DNA of 64,000 bases from Bryoerythrophyllum caledonicum (GCA_963971425.1 OZ020523.1:11094867-11158866); one strand, 5' to 3'. Shown: positions 1-12,217, counted from the stretch's first letter. Numbers and translations: made by a program. Notes: generated by a model not told the origin, from the letters alone.

Positions 1-49
1 ATTTTTTTTGGCGTAATGATATAGGGTTTAGACTTTGGACTTGGCCTTT

Positions 50-194
50 GGGGCTTCACACCACGACCGGCCAAACCTTCAATCTGCAATATTTAATGTA
101 TTTTTTTGGCAAAAAAGTTTGGCCTCTCACCATAGTTTGGACACTTTTTTTGACGGACGGTCACTCGACTTGGGCATAGTGTGAAGCGGCCCTA
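50..194. repeat. Possible Harbinger-like MITE remnant
   Basis: The left part reads GGGGCTTCACACC and the right end, in reverse complement, reads GGGCCGCTTCACAC, an imperfect inverted pair. It abuts the MITE that starts at 196. No clean 3 bp target duplication is visible, so this may be a truncated or nested copy. Confidence 0.35.
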
Positions 195-195
195 A

Positions 196-867
196 GGGGT
201 TGTTTACACTTGAAGGTTTGGATTGGAGTCCATAGACACAAGTGGTACCCCGCTTGAAGGGTGAAACCATTGTAAGCAGGGTACCATCCACCAAACACGG
301 GAGTTCTAAATGGGTTATGGCCCATTGTGTACTTGGGCTGAATTTCTGAGTAGTTATATGAAAATGGGCTCTTTTGAGAACTACCCTATAATGGAAGAAT
401 TTGTAGTACGGTTAGATTACATCTTCAAAAGAAATTTGTGAAGTTTCCAAATGGAATTAAATTACAAAAATGTAGATGCAACTTCAATAGTAAATGCCAA
501 CAGCAAATGTAAACTTTAGCAGTGAATGTCAGCAGTGAATGTCAACAGTGAATGTCAACAGTAAATGTCAGTAGTAAAATATTATAAATGATTGGCAGAA
601 ATAGTTTCTGAAAAGTACTCTCCTGGCCTTCCGGAAATACAACCTCTTAGAGGTTGTAGGAGAAAAGTCTCCTTAAGTTCTGTAAAACACTATTCAAATC
701 TGCCATGTAGGATTCCAACTAGATTTCTCAGCCACGGAAAAAAATTTGGGCCACAACCTGCATTTTGCTTGATGTAAACCCATTTCCAGGGTACCAATTC
801 TTTACTCCAATTAGAACTCGGGAATTCTTTGGGCTCCAGCCCTAACCATCTAGATGTAAACAGCCCC
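196..867. mobile_element. PIF/Harbinger (Tourist-like) MITE
   Basis: The ends form an inverted repeat, GGGG(T/C)TGTTTACA at the left and in reverse complement at the right. TAA is duplicated on both sides (193-195 and 868-870). Three-base TAA/TTA target duplications and G-rich ends are typical of PIF/Harbinger MITEs. There is no transposase, so the copy is non-autonomous. Confidence 0.75.
519..571. repeat. Short tandem repeat inside the MITE
   Basis: About four units of a 13-14 base motif, CAGTGAATGTCAA with small variations, lie head to tail within the MITE. Confidence 0.7.
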
Positions 868-1199
868 TAAGATTACATGTAAATACACAAATGTTTAGAA
901 CCTTGAAGAAATAAAATGGCATTTATCTATAAAAAGATTATTGCATATTCACAACTTTGTGAAGTAATGATAGTGGCATTCAAAACACTTGTATTCAAAA
1001 CTCCTGCAAAACTTGGTTGCCACTCAGTGATCACTATTGGATCGCGTACATGGGACCTAAATGGGTGTCCGAACGGCATTTGGAAGAGAACCTGACGTGC
1101 TCGTCGATTCAACACAATAGATAGGTTCAGCCAAACCTGCGCTTATAGGACGCACGTTTGGGACCAATTTGGTATCACGTGCACGGCCCTTACGTATCG

Positions 1200-2163
1200 T
1201 AAGCCATGGAGCATACTTTTAAGAATGATTTCCATAAAACAAAAGTAGAAGTTTCAAATTACATGACTTATTTTGACTTTCCTATGAAGTGATTTCTTAT
1301 AAGAGTTGCAAGAGAAATCAACATGGCATGAGATGGGCAAAATGTTTCTTTTGTGACACATCTTACTTCACTTGTTTGCAGGTTTGGGGCGTCACTTTTA
1401 CTACTCCCAACACAAAGAGCTCGTCACCAAATGAATTCACCACCGTTGCAGTTGCACGTCTTAGGCCCGCTTTATACTATTGTAAAGTAGAACCCACAGT
1501 AAGCACATAGATGTGTTGTTACGTAGTCTAATGTCAGCATCAACAAGTCTTATGTGGTAACTGAAGAAAAGGCAAGCAAATAATTAAAAGGTTTGAAACA
1601 AATCGATTATAACATGGTTGTGTGTGCTAACAGCATGTATATTGTATTCATGTGAAATTTTTACCACACAAACTAGACAAGTATGGGGCTTTTTTCCCAA
1701 CAACTATTACTACAGTTGGACATTTGATGCAAAAGATATAAATTTTTGTAGTTCAACGGAGCCCATAATGTACATAATAATAGGGACCATTAGAAATTGT
1801 GGTTTCCATTGGCTAGCATAAACTTTCTTGGTGGTGATGTTCACCGGTGGTCTTCACCTTATGAAGTTGGCCGGTGGACTTCACCGTTGGGTGTTTACAC
1901 TACAAACCCGCCAAGACTTCTTCATGCATTACTTTATTCTTTTTTTGTCTTGTCCAACATCCACCGCTTGCCTCAAATAACCATATCTTGGCTGGGACTT
2001 CTTGACCGGCCGGTGGAGTTCTCCACCATAGTGTAAAACCCCCCTTAGTGTGATTGTAGGGCTGCCTAACTTAGAGCGAGGGAGAAAAGGTAATGAAAAG
2101 CTCATTGCTATTGCCAGGGAAATGAATGTGGAGCTGGTTCCCCTCCTGAAATCCAAGCTATGA
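1200..2163 (+). pseudogene. Broken thioesterase copy (end of intron 2 plus exon 3)
   Basis: From about 1,200 the sequence closely matches the 14,910-15,288 part of the intact thioesterase gene. It has the same 3' part of intron 2, the same TTGTTTGCAG acceptor before 1,382 and then exon 3. The exon breaks at 1,463, where a MITE is inserted, resumes at 2,048 and ends with the same KSKL plus TGA at 2,161-2,163. No matching exon 1 or 2 is seen upstream in the window. It is a partial duplicate and not functional. Differences from the intact copy are few, for example VWGV for VWDV and PNLERG for PDSERG, so the duplication is fairly recent. Confidence 0.85.
1464..2044. mobile_element. PIF/Harbinger-like MITE in the thioesterase relic
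   Basis: This 581 bp insertion splits exon 3 of the thioesterase copy. TTA is duplicated at 1,461-1,463 and 2,045-2,047, and the intact gene has a single TTA at this point. The termini are imperfect inverted repeats: GGCCCGCTTTATACTAT at the left and GGGGGGTTTTACACTAT in reverse complement at the right. Confidence 0.85.
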
Positions 2164-2300
2164 TGTACATTTCTGCACCTCATTCCTTAAGTTGAATCAA
2201 CGGACATTTGTTTTATGAGTTTTTTCTCTGGGAACGGGCTCAGATCCACAAGAGAACGTTGGGAACGTGTCTAGATTGCGTGGGAACCTGAAAAACGTGG
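2164..2300 (+). other. Thioesterase 3' flank, duplicated near SYT7
   Basis: The bases after the stop codon match the reverse complement of 21,505-21,656, including GGGAACGTGT-like repeats of a GGGAACG motif. This links the broken copy here to the inverted duplicate next to the SYT7 gene. Confidence 0.75.
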
Positions 2301-2560
2301 GAACCTTGGAAACAAAGTGCATTCCTAATTTAATCAATCATATTCCTAAAATCATAATCTACGCAGTGAACCACTCAACGATCAACCACACAGTCAACCG
2401 TGTAGTCAACCATGCAGTGAACTACAGAAACGCTGCAGTCGACAGCGCGGTCAACAGTGCACTGAACCATGTTACCTTTCTTTTTCTAATATTTTGTAAT
2501 ATAAAAACTACATTAAAATGGATGGACTAATGCGTTGCAAAGCAAGCGCCAAGTGCTAGT
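2300..2560 (+). mobile_element. Helitron-like 3' end
   Basis: The segment ends in a short hairpin, GCGTTGC-AAA-GCAAGCGC, followed about 10 bases later by CTAGT, the layout expected at a Helitron 3' terminus. A diverged copy lies at 49,810-50,095, with the same repeated GTGAACTAC/GTCAACCATG-type phrases. No Rep/helicase gene is present and the 5' end was not identified. Confidence 0.5.
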
Positions 2561-3770
2561 TTATATATAAAATACCTACACAGAAAACAATGAGCCCCAA
2601 ATTACTATTAACTAAACCCTTAAACGTCATTTAGGAACTATAAATACATGTATTTTAATCTGTAGAATACAAAAATTGTATAAAAGTTTAGCCAAACTTA
2701 CATCTTTGGATTGAAGATTCTTCAACTAAAATCTTTCATTTGGAGGTCATTTCAATATTTGAACCTTATCATGTTTAAATACAACACCATCCATATAGAT
2801 CATGTTCAAATACAACACCATCCATGTAGAATATTGTGGCCATGAGTGGCACCTTATGACGTTTGAGGGTTAAGTTAGTAAAGATTGAATATGTTAAATT
2901 GTATTGACTCCATTGCATGTTTGCTTAGCATACGTTTGAACATGACATAATTTTCTATAAATATATACCTCAAACAAACAAAAGACTTTTGTTCTCAAAC
3001 AAAGGAAAGACTTTTGGACCATCACAAATTCTTTCAAAAGCATAACTCTAGATAATTTAACCTGCAAAGGTCATTTTTGTACATTAGGGGACATGTGAGT
3101 TAGACCAGTCTGTAAAATTAATATTTAAAAAAATGGTTTTTGACATTTTTTCTGGGCACAAACAATTTAGAAAGCTTTGCATGGTTTTTTTTCTTTATTT
3201 ATCAAGAGAAAATTTGGTGCTTGAAACAGTAAGAGATGGACTTTGGGGCCGTTGGACACAATATTGTAGAGTTTAATAGTACAATTTCTTACGTGAAGGA
3301 AAGTTCTCGGCAGCCTTCAATGCTTTATTTTACATGCATAGAAATGACAAAGAAATTTAGGATTTCCTTTTTTAATCCCCTAATAGGATATATTTAATGA
3401 TCATTTCATTTACAGTTTGGATTTTAGATCCAAGTATTATTTATTTAATTGAAAGATAAAATTGCTATGATATCCAAAATGGTGGCGTGCTATACCTTTA
3501 GACATAGCACAATTTTTTCCTTATCCTAAATCCTTCATTAATTGTGATATTTGTGGTGCAATGACCTCATATAAGGCAAAGCATGCTTATTTAAAATTTA
3601 TGCAATGTAAGGTAAGCCCCTCCATAACCAACAAAAAGCCATAGCCAACGCCTATAAAATTGGGGTATATCCAATCCTCTTCCATCCCATTACCACCAAC
3701 TCAACTCCAAATGGAGATTTGCTATTAGTCAAGAGCCTTACTTTTGGTTGTTGGTTATGGGGGGTATTTA
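2561..3770. other. AT-rich spacer, no gene seen
   Basis: AT-rich sequence without a convincing reading frame, splice pattern or terminal repeats. A repeated phrase, TACAACACCATCCAT, occurs twice near 2,780-2,825. Confidence 0.6.
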
Positions 3771-4326
3771 TGATAAGATAAAATGATATCAGACCTTACC
3801 TCATTAACTAATGCAAATAACCATGCTTTTATTCATGATCCACATGAGTTACATTGAGATCCCTCTCATCGATCACTACAACCCACGTCCTTGAAGTTCA
3901 TTCGGGTGAGTCCGAATGCCAGAAGTCACGCCTACAAATTGGAGCCCCCTAGGCTCATCCAGGACCTAGTTCTTGATACAACAGTAACTGCATGATGGCA
4001 ACCAAACATACACTAACCGAAAGAAAACTAATTGCTACCAGTCTACCAAAAAGGTAACTTAACTTGAGTCAAAGTGATGTTGACGTGGTTCATCTATAAC
4101 CAACACGTCTCTGGTAAATTTATCCGTTATTCACCTCCTCCCCAGGCTCAGGAGCATTAGCTGCAAACTGAGACTGCACATCTCGATGCCGATAAAGCTT
4201 TAGTTTAGATCCATTATATATTTTTCGTAGAATTTCTCCGGTACGTGAGCTTAACGTATATTTTTCCATTGTCAAAGCTCTAATGTATCACATACGGCCC
4301 ACTCCATTTCGGCTTGAATTTCTGAC
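3771..4326 (+). repeat. Left arm of the gypsy inverted repeat
   Basis: Matches the reverse complement of 9,448-9,925 along most of its length. It holds the retroelement sequence downstream of integrase, probably LTR-derived because it ends in TG/CA form. About 90 bp near 3,920-4,020 are missing from the other arm. Confidence 0.8.
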
Positions 4327-4342
4327 CATGCTGCTTAGATAA

Positions 4343-5195
4343 CTAGTGATCCACCATGAGGACAAAATCGCCACACGAAAACGAGGTTGTCTGTCTAGCA
4401 TTGTCGTGTCTTGCCTTTCTCTTCGTTTGCAAGGTTTCGTAATTCTGCAATGCACCGCGTCTCGTTTCATCGAGTCTTTCTAACAACATCAGTCTCTCAT
4501 TAACCGACTCTTGTTCATTTAATTGGTGATGAACGGCAGTTCTCAGTGAACTAAGTTCGAGTTCAATGGGCATGACTGCTTCAAAGCCAAACGCTAGCTA
4601 AAAAGGTGTGAAGTTTGTCGAGGTCTTATATGCGGTCCGATATGCCCAGAGTGCTTCTCCGACATGTTGGTCCCACTTGCGGCGTTTCTCGAGGACTACC
4701 TTGCCTATGATTCCAATTAGTATTCGATTTGTTTTCTCCACAAGGCCGTTGGCTTGAGGGTAGTACGGCGTGGCGCGACGGTGCTTCATAGACATTTTCT
4801 TGAGCAAGCCGGCTACTAACTTGTTAACAAAATGAGTTCCCTGATCTGTGATTATCTCCAATGGACAACCATAACGACATATAATTTGATTGAACATAAA
4901 TTCCACTGCTGCTTTCTGATTGCACTTTTTAACTGGGGCAGCCTCAATCCACTTAGATAAGTAGTCGATTGCCACAATGAGATACTCGTTTTGTTTTGCG
5001 GTAAAAGGCAAGGGCCCGACAAAATCCACCCCCTACTTCTCGAAAACTCCGGTGGGTAGATGGGGTGGAGCTCACTATAAGATACTACTCTACTTCCATA
5101 GAATTGACATTGCGGTCAGCTCCAACAATATTCATTTGCATCCGCAAACATATTGGGCCAAAAATATTCTACTTGTAGCACCTTGCAAATCATGA
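4343..5195 (-). pseudogene. Gypsy integrase (broken)
   Basis: The main open segment (4,598-5,029) begins MDFVGPLPF and holds integrase core phrases such as IDYLSKWIEA, EIITDQGTHF and YYPQANGLVEKTNR, covering the Asp-Asp-Glu catalytic core of a retroviral-type integrase. The C-terminal part continues in 4,343-4,573 after a break. An in-frame TAG lies just upstream of the GVDFVGP phrase, where relatives usually have Trp. Not functional as it stands. Confidence 0.85.
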
Positions 5196-5582
5196 TATTG
5201 GTTGCAAATGTCCGCCACACATTCCCTTGTCACAGTCTTGTAAAACACGAGAAACCTCGGACTTCATTTATGCTCTGCGCAAGATGCCATCTTTTCTGGC
5301 TTTATACAACTCGTCACTGATAACAATATAAGTGAAGCACATTATGCAAATTTTCTTCCTCTGAGCAGTAGTTGCTTCCTCCGGCAATTTCAAATTTACC
5401 AAGTATTCTTTAATCTCATCGCAAAAGAAGTTGGAGTCTGCAAAGGTATTGCCAATCATGTAGCATTCTCCTTCATGAGACAATGCACCCTCTTATCCAA
5501 CAGGTGGTTGTCCGAACTCCAGAATCAAGAGTGCATGTTTGGCACGGGTTCCTTTCTTGATTTTGATTTCTAAGTCATAAGC

Positions 5583-6860
5583 TTAGAGTGCCACCATGAT
5601 CCTCGCTAATTTGCCCTTAGGGTTTGCTTGTTGGATGAGCTGCCTCAAACATTCATACTCGCATTGCACTAAAACAGAGAACGGGCTGGCTAGCAGATAG
5701 TGCCGAAATTTAGTGCAAGCAAATAGAAGTGACATTCCAAGTTTCTCCAAAGGAGTATACTTCAGTTCATAAGTTGTCATTAAGCGGCTAGCGTAATACA
5801 CTGTGTGAGCACGACCCGATTCATCGATCTGTAATAATACTGCAGCTACTGAAAATTCCGATGCCAAAGGATTCAAGATAAAGCGTCGAGATCAATCAGG
5901 ATGTTTAACCACAAGATCGCTCGCCAACCTGGTCTTGATGAAGTTGAAGGCTTGTTCGTGCTCCTCGTTCCATACAAAAGTGTTGGATTTGTAGATTAGT
6001 GCACTATTGGGACGTCCAATGCCTGCAAGGTTAGCTATAAATCTATTATGATATATAGTTGTCCCCCAGAGCTTCCCAACTTGTTCTTGATTTGTTGGCG
6101 CCTTCATTCTCAATATTCTCATAACCTTCTTAGGATCCACTTTCATGCCTCCCCAGAATACAACGTGGCCTAGTAATTGTCCCTCCTCAAATCCAAGCCG
6201 ACATTTTTCTGGACTTAACGAACACCCATGATCACGTAGTTTTTGGAAGGCGGCTCGCGCATTTTCCACATGATTGCTGCGCAATCCATACACGGCAAAG
6301 TTATCTAAATAAACTCTTATGAATTTCCCGATGAGTGGGCCAAATATTTTTAATTGAAGCCTCTGAAATGTACCCCCAGTGTTGCAAAGGCCGAAAGGGA
6401 TTCTGAGATATGTGTATGTCCCCCACGGGGTTGTAAAGGTTGTATACAACACACTATCTGAGTGAACTCTGTGTTGATGGTAGCCCGCATAACCGTCGCA
6501 AAAAGAATACATATCATGCCCTGCAACCTCGTCAAGTAGTTCATCTATGTGCAGTAGGGGCTGGCGATCCTTCTTTGTAAATTTATTGAGTGCCTTATAG
6601 TTGACACAGACACGCCACTTCCCACCTTTTTAAGGTACTATGACCACGGGAGAAACCCACTCCATGTTCTTTACTTCCGGTATAAAGCCACTTCTTAACA
6701 ACCTGTCCAGCTCTACTCGCAAGACTGCCATTTGATCAGGAGCCATCCTCCTTTGACTCGCGCGTACAGGTTTAGCATCGTTGGTTAATTCAATCTTGTG
6801 TTTGTCCAACATTATGGCAGGGAGATCGCAGTGCCTTGACACGAACAAGTTGGCGTAGTC
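5583..6860 (-). pseudogene. Gypsy reverse transcriptase and RNase H (broken)
   Basis: Reading 5' to 3' on the minus strand, the RT N-terminal part (HKIELTNDAKPVR, ending WVSPVVIVP) lies at about 6,630-6,860 and the palm follows at 5,892-6,600 (TTFTTPWGTYTYLRIPFGLC). The usual YxDD box reads VYLDNFAVY, so its second Asp is Asn. RNase H follows at 5,583-5,876 (VYYASRLMTTYELKYTPLEK). In-frame stops separate the blocks, for example TAA after VIVP and TGA after KHPD. Confidence 0.85.
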
Positions 6861-7204
6861 GTCGACCACTGCTTCCATCGCAATTCTTTCTTGTGGTGAC
6901 AATGTAGGCCCAAACTTCACGACTTTCAAATGCTCTTCCCGTCGTGTTGGTGATACATGTGGGTCTTCTAAGTGCTCCATAGAACCACTAATTAGTTGTG
7001 ACAGAACGTCAATGGCATAGAGTTCTGCCTCCGAAATGTCAGAATCCGCACTCGAATCAGTGGAGGCATCCGTATTCCATGAAGACTCGTCAGTATCACA
7101 TGAAGACAAAGCTTCATGTTTTTCGTGCAAAGCCCGAGCCTGGATCTCAGGTATCACCTGTATACTCACGCGGTTTAAAGGAGATCCAATCTTCATTCGC
7201 CCTT

Positions 7205-8409
7205 TCATTCGCCCTCGTGCTCATGTTCTACGACCCATGAACACTCAACAGCCTGCAGTAGATTAACCTCAGCTAGCTTCAGTAAGGTCGTCGTTGGTTG
7301 CTTCTCAGCTTCTAGGCAATCACTACGGTAGTGGCCTCGTTTGCCGCAGTCATGACAAATAACAAACTGTACTGACCTGTTGTTGTTCGATTTGTTGTCT
7401 GGGCCTGGACTTTTCGATCGCGTGTTGTTTTGTCCTTGGAGAAGAAATAACTTCAGGTCTCTTATAGCTGAGACCAGCTGCATAATCTCCCGATCTTTGT
7501 TGATATCCGCCTTCATCTCCATCACTGCAGGCACAGCTTGTACCAGCTTCGCCACAGTCAGTGTGGTTGCAGCAGTCACCAGTGAAGGCGATGCAATGCT
7601 TTGCAGGTTAAGTTCCTTCTTTGGGCGAGAGAAATGGCAGCTTCAAAAGTCGACAGGTCTTTCCATGCCACGATTTCTTGTATCGTGGGTTTCAATCCGT
7701 CGATGAAACTTCTTAACGCAAGTGCATCAATATTGCTCAGCAACGCAGCCGAATGCTCGGTGTACTTGATCCTCCGTTTTCTCCTCCAGTTTTAGTGATA
7801 CTCAGGCTATGTTGGATGCATGATTGCAACTCACGTAATGTTGGATGCATGATTGCAACTCACGTACGCGTTCACTAAATTGACAAACGCTCTCCTTGGG
7901 TCGTTGCTTGATTAAACTGAGAGTGCCGAGAAGGGCTTGGTAGCTTTCTCTTTCTTGGAACTCGGAAATTAATGCAAAAGTGAGCGCGTTCCATGAACTT
8001 TTGATGGTCACTTGCTCTCGCTCGTACCAAAAGGATGCAGTGTCTTCGAGGTGGATTGGTAAAAGCTCCAACCAGCTCTGTTCGGAACGGTCTCCATTGG
8101 CCATACATGCACAATTGTGTTGTCGTAAGAATTGTTTAGGATCCTCCTTCTCCCTCCCCGTATAAACTGGAATGGACACCATATTCGGTTGACGAGGTTC
8201 CTCTTTGCAACCGTTAGTATTCTTAAGTGTTGAAATAACCTTCCTTGGTCTATGTTGGTCGCAACATGTTTTGGTTCTTGTTGTTGGCTTTTCAAAAAAT
8301 GAGACCATATTGTCTCTTCAAAAAACATTGTTCTAGCTTCTTCTCTATCAAGATTAAACCTACGGTGCATGTGTTTTAACTTTGGAAAGACTAAGAAGGA
8401 AAAGTTCAC
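7205..8409 (-). pseudogene. Gypsy gag with zinc knuckle (broken)
   Basis: The 7,802-8,308 segment has a gag capsid-like region (TGREKEDPKQFLRQH; ASFWYEREQV; LGTLSLIKQRPKESV). The 7,205-7,579 segment carries one CCHC zinc knuckle, CHDCGKRGHYRSDC, typical of nucleocapsid. A frame break lies between them near 7,600-7,800. A 28 base phrase is duplicated in tandem near 7,806-7,862. Confidence 0.8.
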
Positions 8410-8520
8410 TAAGTGTGTAAAAGTTCGCTAACTGTGTGGAAAAGTTCGCTAACTGTGTGGAAAAGTTCGCTAACTGTGTGGAAAAGCTCGCTAACTAGGT
8501 AGAAAACTCCGCTAAGTGTA
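8404..8520. repeat. Tandem repeat, ~21-23 bp unit
   Basis: About five units of AAAAGTTCGCTAACTGTGTGG-like sequence, at least three nearly identical and the last ones diverged. It lies immediately upstream of gag, in the leader of the retroelement. Confidence 0.85.
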
Positions 8521-8690
8521 AAAATATTACTCCAGGTGGTTTCATTGAATTAGTGTCAATGACTCTTCGCAGCTACATGAAATCGAATTGACAACTTCCT
8601 TAAGTTAACTACTTATTAAGTGTGTGCATGAAAGGGCACCATGTTAACAAATACGGCAACCCACCGAGTTTTGATTGGCTTCATGTGCAT

Positions 8691-9376
8691 CTAACTCCCT
8701 CTCTCTTCATCGTTCTTGGCCGCCTCATCAGCAAGCCGATTAAGATCTCTGGGAATATGTAATATTTCAACCGTTTCAAAGCTATGTTTTAGCTTGTCCA
8801 CAGTTTCGAAATAGGGTCGAACTTTGTCGGAACGAACTGACGAATTCCCTGTTGTCTGATTGCAAACCAATTTCGAATCGTCTCGCACCTCTAAATGTTG
8901 GATATTCTTCTCCTTAGCAATTTCGAGTCCGGTGATCAGTGCATAGTATTCTGCCTGGTTACACGTAAGTCCTGGACCTAGATTTCGGTGGAAAATCTCA
9001 TGCTTCCCTTCTGGGCTTTCTAAAACAATACCTGCTCCGAATCCCATGGACTTCAAGCAAGAACCATCAAAGTGTAGTTTCCATGCTTTATTTTCATGAC
9101 ATTACTAATAATTATACCGTCTTTCCTTCTTCTTCTTTCTTCTTTTTCTTTAATTTTATTTTTTTTTTACGCTATCAAACTGCTCAGTCTATTGAATGCT
9201 AATTCATGTTCTTTAGTCCACTCGCATGTCTGAGTAATTTTTTGGAGGGTACTTACTTGCCTTTTTAGCTGTTCTCTTTCCTGGTTTATAAAACTTTGGT
9301 ACAGGTTCTCGACGTATTGGAGGAAACGTCGGAGCTCAAGGATATCACGTGGAGAAGCAAAATATTTTAGAACCAT
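8691..9376 (-). pseudogene. RT connection and extra RNase H fragment
   Basis: The 9,167-9,376 segment resembles the end of a gypsy RT (LRRFLQYVENLYQSFI, then TQTCEWTKEHELAFNRL). The 8,691-9,056 segment resembles a plant/archaeal-type RNase H, with GFGAGIVLESPEG, the NQAEYYALITGLEIAKE helix that carries the catalytic Glu, a LVCNQ segment and HIPRDLNRLADEAAK. Its place upstream of gag is wrong for one element, so it is probably a piece of a Tat-type element caught in the rearrangement. Confidence 0.7.
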
Positions 9377-9447
9377 TTCAGAGTAGAGGCGTGGCTTTTG
9401 TTCTTCACTTTTCTGCTTCGACGGTGCGATGCTCCATGGTTAGTATG

Positions 9448-9925
9448 GTCAGAAATTCAAGCTGAAATGGAGTGGGCCGTATGTGATACATTAGAGCTTT
9501 GACAATGGAAAAATATACGTTAAGCTCACGTACCGGAGAAATTCTACGAAAAATATATAATGGATCTAACTAAAGCTTTATCGGCATCGAGATGTGCAGT
9601 CTCAGTTTGCAGCTAATGCTCCTGAGCCTGGGGAGGAGGTGAATAACGGATAAATTTACCAGAGACGTGTTGGTTACAGATGAACCACGTCAACATCACT
9701 TTGACTCAAGTTAAGTTACCTTTTTGGTAGACTGGTAGACAGAAATTCAACAAAAAGGTAACTGACTTCTCGCATTCGGACTCACCCGAATGAACTTCAA
9801 GGACGTGGGTTGTAGTGATCAATGAGAGGGATCTCAATGTAACTCATGTGGATCATGAATAAAAGCATGGTTATTTGCATTAGTTAATGAGGTAAGGTCT
9901 GATATCATTTTATCTTATCATCAGT
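9448..9925 (-). repeat. Right arm of the gypsy inverted repeat
   Basis: Reverse complement of 3,771-4,326, except for the small gap in this arm. Ends with ...ATCATTTTATCTTATCA. Confidence 0.8.
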
Positions 9926-10329
9926 ACCTACTGTTGGCCACCTACTAAACATGGCTGCACAGTTTGAAAATTCATAACTTATTCAGTTTTCATCGAAAAA
10001 ATATGAAATCATTTGGGTTGGAATTGTAATTCTGTTGGCTATCACAAAAAATAATAGCGTAATTATCTCCTCTCTCCATATATGCACATTCCTTAACTTG
10101 TCGGTTTTAGGGGGCTTACCTCAGTGGAAAATTATGCCATCATTTTGAGTCAAAGTACACTAACCTTGTCCGTGTAGGGTAGAGAAGACCTATACTACAA
10201 TCTTAAAGTAAATGTATTCTACTATCCGCCTAGTCAAAGTTTATGATATTTTTTGAGTGTCATCTTAATGTACTAAACTTTAAGATCCTATAATTGAAAA
10301 TAATAAAACTTTGTTTATATTAGTCTCAT

Positions 10330-10643
10330 CAGCCTTTTTTTTTAGTTTTACAGTTTTAGCAAGAGTTGCGACACAAATTTTTTGGAGACCACGCATTTGG
10401 TGACACAAAGTTTCTCTTGAAACCATACAAAACATAATTTTCTCCATAAACATAGATTTGTACATCCTTTCTAGCAACAAGATGGAGTCCTTGTTGTTCA
10501 TTAGCACCAATATGGCGATATGGCAATGGCAATCAATGAAATTTTGGCAATATAAAATCACAGATTTTCCACTTTTGGGGGAATATTCTTTTTTGGAAAT
10601 TGAATTTTTTGCCTTTTGGCTCCAAATCGCCAAAGGGGGGTTG
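10330..10643. mobile_element. hAT-like MITE with 8 bp target duplication
   Basis: AGTCTCAT occurs on both sides (10,322-10,329 and 10,644-10,651). The matching place in arm B (28,470-28,477, reverse strand) has a single copy, so the insertion is directly visible. The ends start CAGCC and CAACC (right end, reverse complement), weakly similar as in hAT elements. The 314 bp element has no coding capacity. Confidence 0.7.
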
Positions 10644-11308
10644 AGTCTCATTATACAAGGCATGGTTCTTTAGGGATTAATGCTCACATGTAAACAAGAT
10701 ATGGGTTGTGAAGTAACTTGGATTGCACCATCTGGCCCACATTGACAAATGCATGTCTACATAGTAAACCACAAATTAGTATGCCCTAAAAAATCCAGCA
10801 TGAGCCCATGAAACAAACTCGGATTTCATCCGTAGAAGTTCTCAAACTTACTTACCACTCATAACTTGACAACTACCGTAGTAACTTAAGTCCTTCACTC
10901 TTCAATTCTCCAGCAAAATGCTCTTCCTCTTCAAGTAGCGCATTAAAATTCAAACAAGACATCGCTATTGTCGTAGGAATGCACAATGAAAATTTATCTA
11001 GATCTCAACAACTATATTGATCTTTATGAGAAATAATTACTACCTTTTAATATCTATTACTCAACTATTTTTAGTACAAATTCAATCTTATACCTTGAAT
11101 CTTATACTTTGAAAAATATATGCAATCTAGTTTTGATTTGTGCCATTGACCACATTTGATTGTTCCACAATCCATCATGTAGGCAATGGTAGTGAAAATG
11201 GGAGTTGTTTGCCTCAACAAAAACTCACCTGCCACAAGTATAAATATGATTGTAAGGATTTTTACATCCACTAGAATGAATGATGATTGGCAAAAGCTCA
11301 GTGCATCA

Positions 11309-12217
11309 ACCCCTAAATGAAAAAAAAAAGTCCCAAGGTGGGCTTTTGCATATCTTAGGCACATTCCCATGGTTGCAATCTATATATGCAATTCTTGAAA
11401 CTTTGTACAGAGATGCAAGAAGACAAGAGGTATGTGGAAGTATAACTTTTTTTCTCATCCATCTTCTAGAAAAAAGGTTATGCCATCTCAAAGAAAAACT
11501 ATCAAGTGCAGGCACGTCTAGCAACTCCAAAAGCTTTTTCTAGAACACTCTAGTAGATTTGAGATTTTTAGTACTGGCAAATAATATTATTTCCTTTCCT
11601 ATTGTCAAAAAACATTTCTTGTCTATAGTGGAAAAAATGCATTTTATCCCAAGTTAAAGATTTTTACACATTGCCACATATTGTAGGGCAAGGAACCAAA
11701 AAACACTATTTCTTGTCCACATGAAACTTAGAGATCTTCAAATTTTTCAAATTTAATTTCAACTACATTTAAGACGTGGCACTCACTGTTCGGATCATGA
11801 ATCAAAAAAATTATTTTGATCCCAAAAAATTATAACATGAATTGGCACTTTTTGAGCCTCCACTCCGTACACATACCCCTTCTCTACCTCTAAAATTGGT
11901 GTCCAAGGAGTTAATATCATGATCAACAAGATGATATAAAATTTAGACCTTGTGTAGTGCAAAAATTTGAGACCAAGTATAGTCAAAGTTTGCTGATTCA
12001 CTTAAGGCAAGGGCAAAAATGAACCATTTATTCAACTTCATACACTATGATCTTTTAAGTTGTGCGGTCAAAGTTGATAAAATTTTGTGAGTATGTTATT
12101 TATTAAGTGTTGAATAAGATCCTTCAGTAAAAACTAAAAATACTATTTTCTCTTTCCTTCCTTTCTCATTGCACTAGAATTTACAGTTTTGAATGTGTTT
12201 GGTGTGAAATTTACAAA
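11309..12217. mobile_element. Insertion of unknown class in arm A
   Basis: About 0.9 kb interrupts the alignment with arm B between the phrases GCTCAGTGCATCAACC and GCCACAAGATCTTGGG. Its left part (CCCTAAATG, a run of A, then AGTCCCAAGGTGGGC) recurs at 18,290-18,560 in reverse orientation and partly near 62,690, so it is a dispersed repeat. Termini and target duplication were not resolved. Confidence 0.5.

Larger units (their letters stand above)
3771..9925 (-). mobile_element. Decayed Ty3/gypsy retrotransposon with inverted ends
   Basis: On the minus strand the order is gag (with zinc knuckle), reverse transcriptase, RNase H and integrase, which is the Ty3/gypsy order. Every domain carries stops or frameshifts. 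Both outer ends are the same sequence in opposite orientation, TGATAAGATAAAATGATATC at the left and its reverse complement at the right, so the element is not a simple LTR-bounded copy. The right inverted piece contains the 3' end of the integrase region and downstream DNA. An extra RNase H fragment sits between gag and the right end. The structure is probably the product of recombination or of two nested insertions. Confidence 0.75.
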
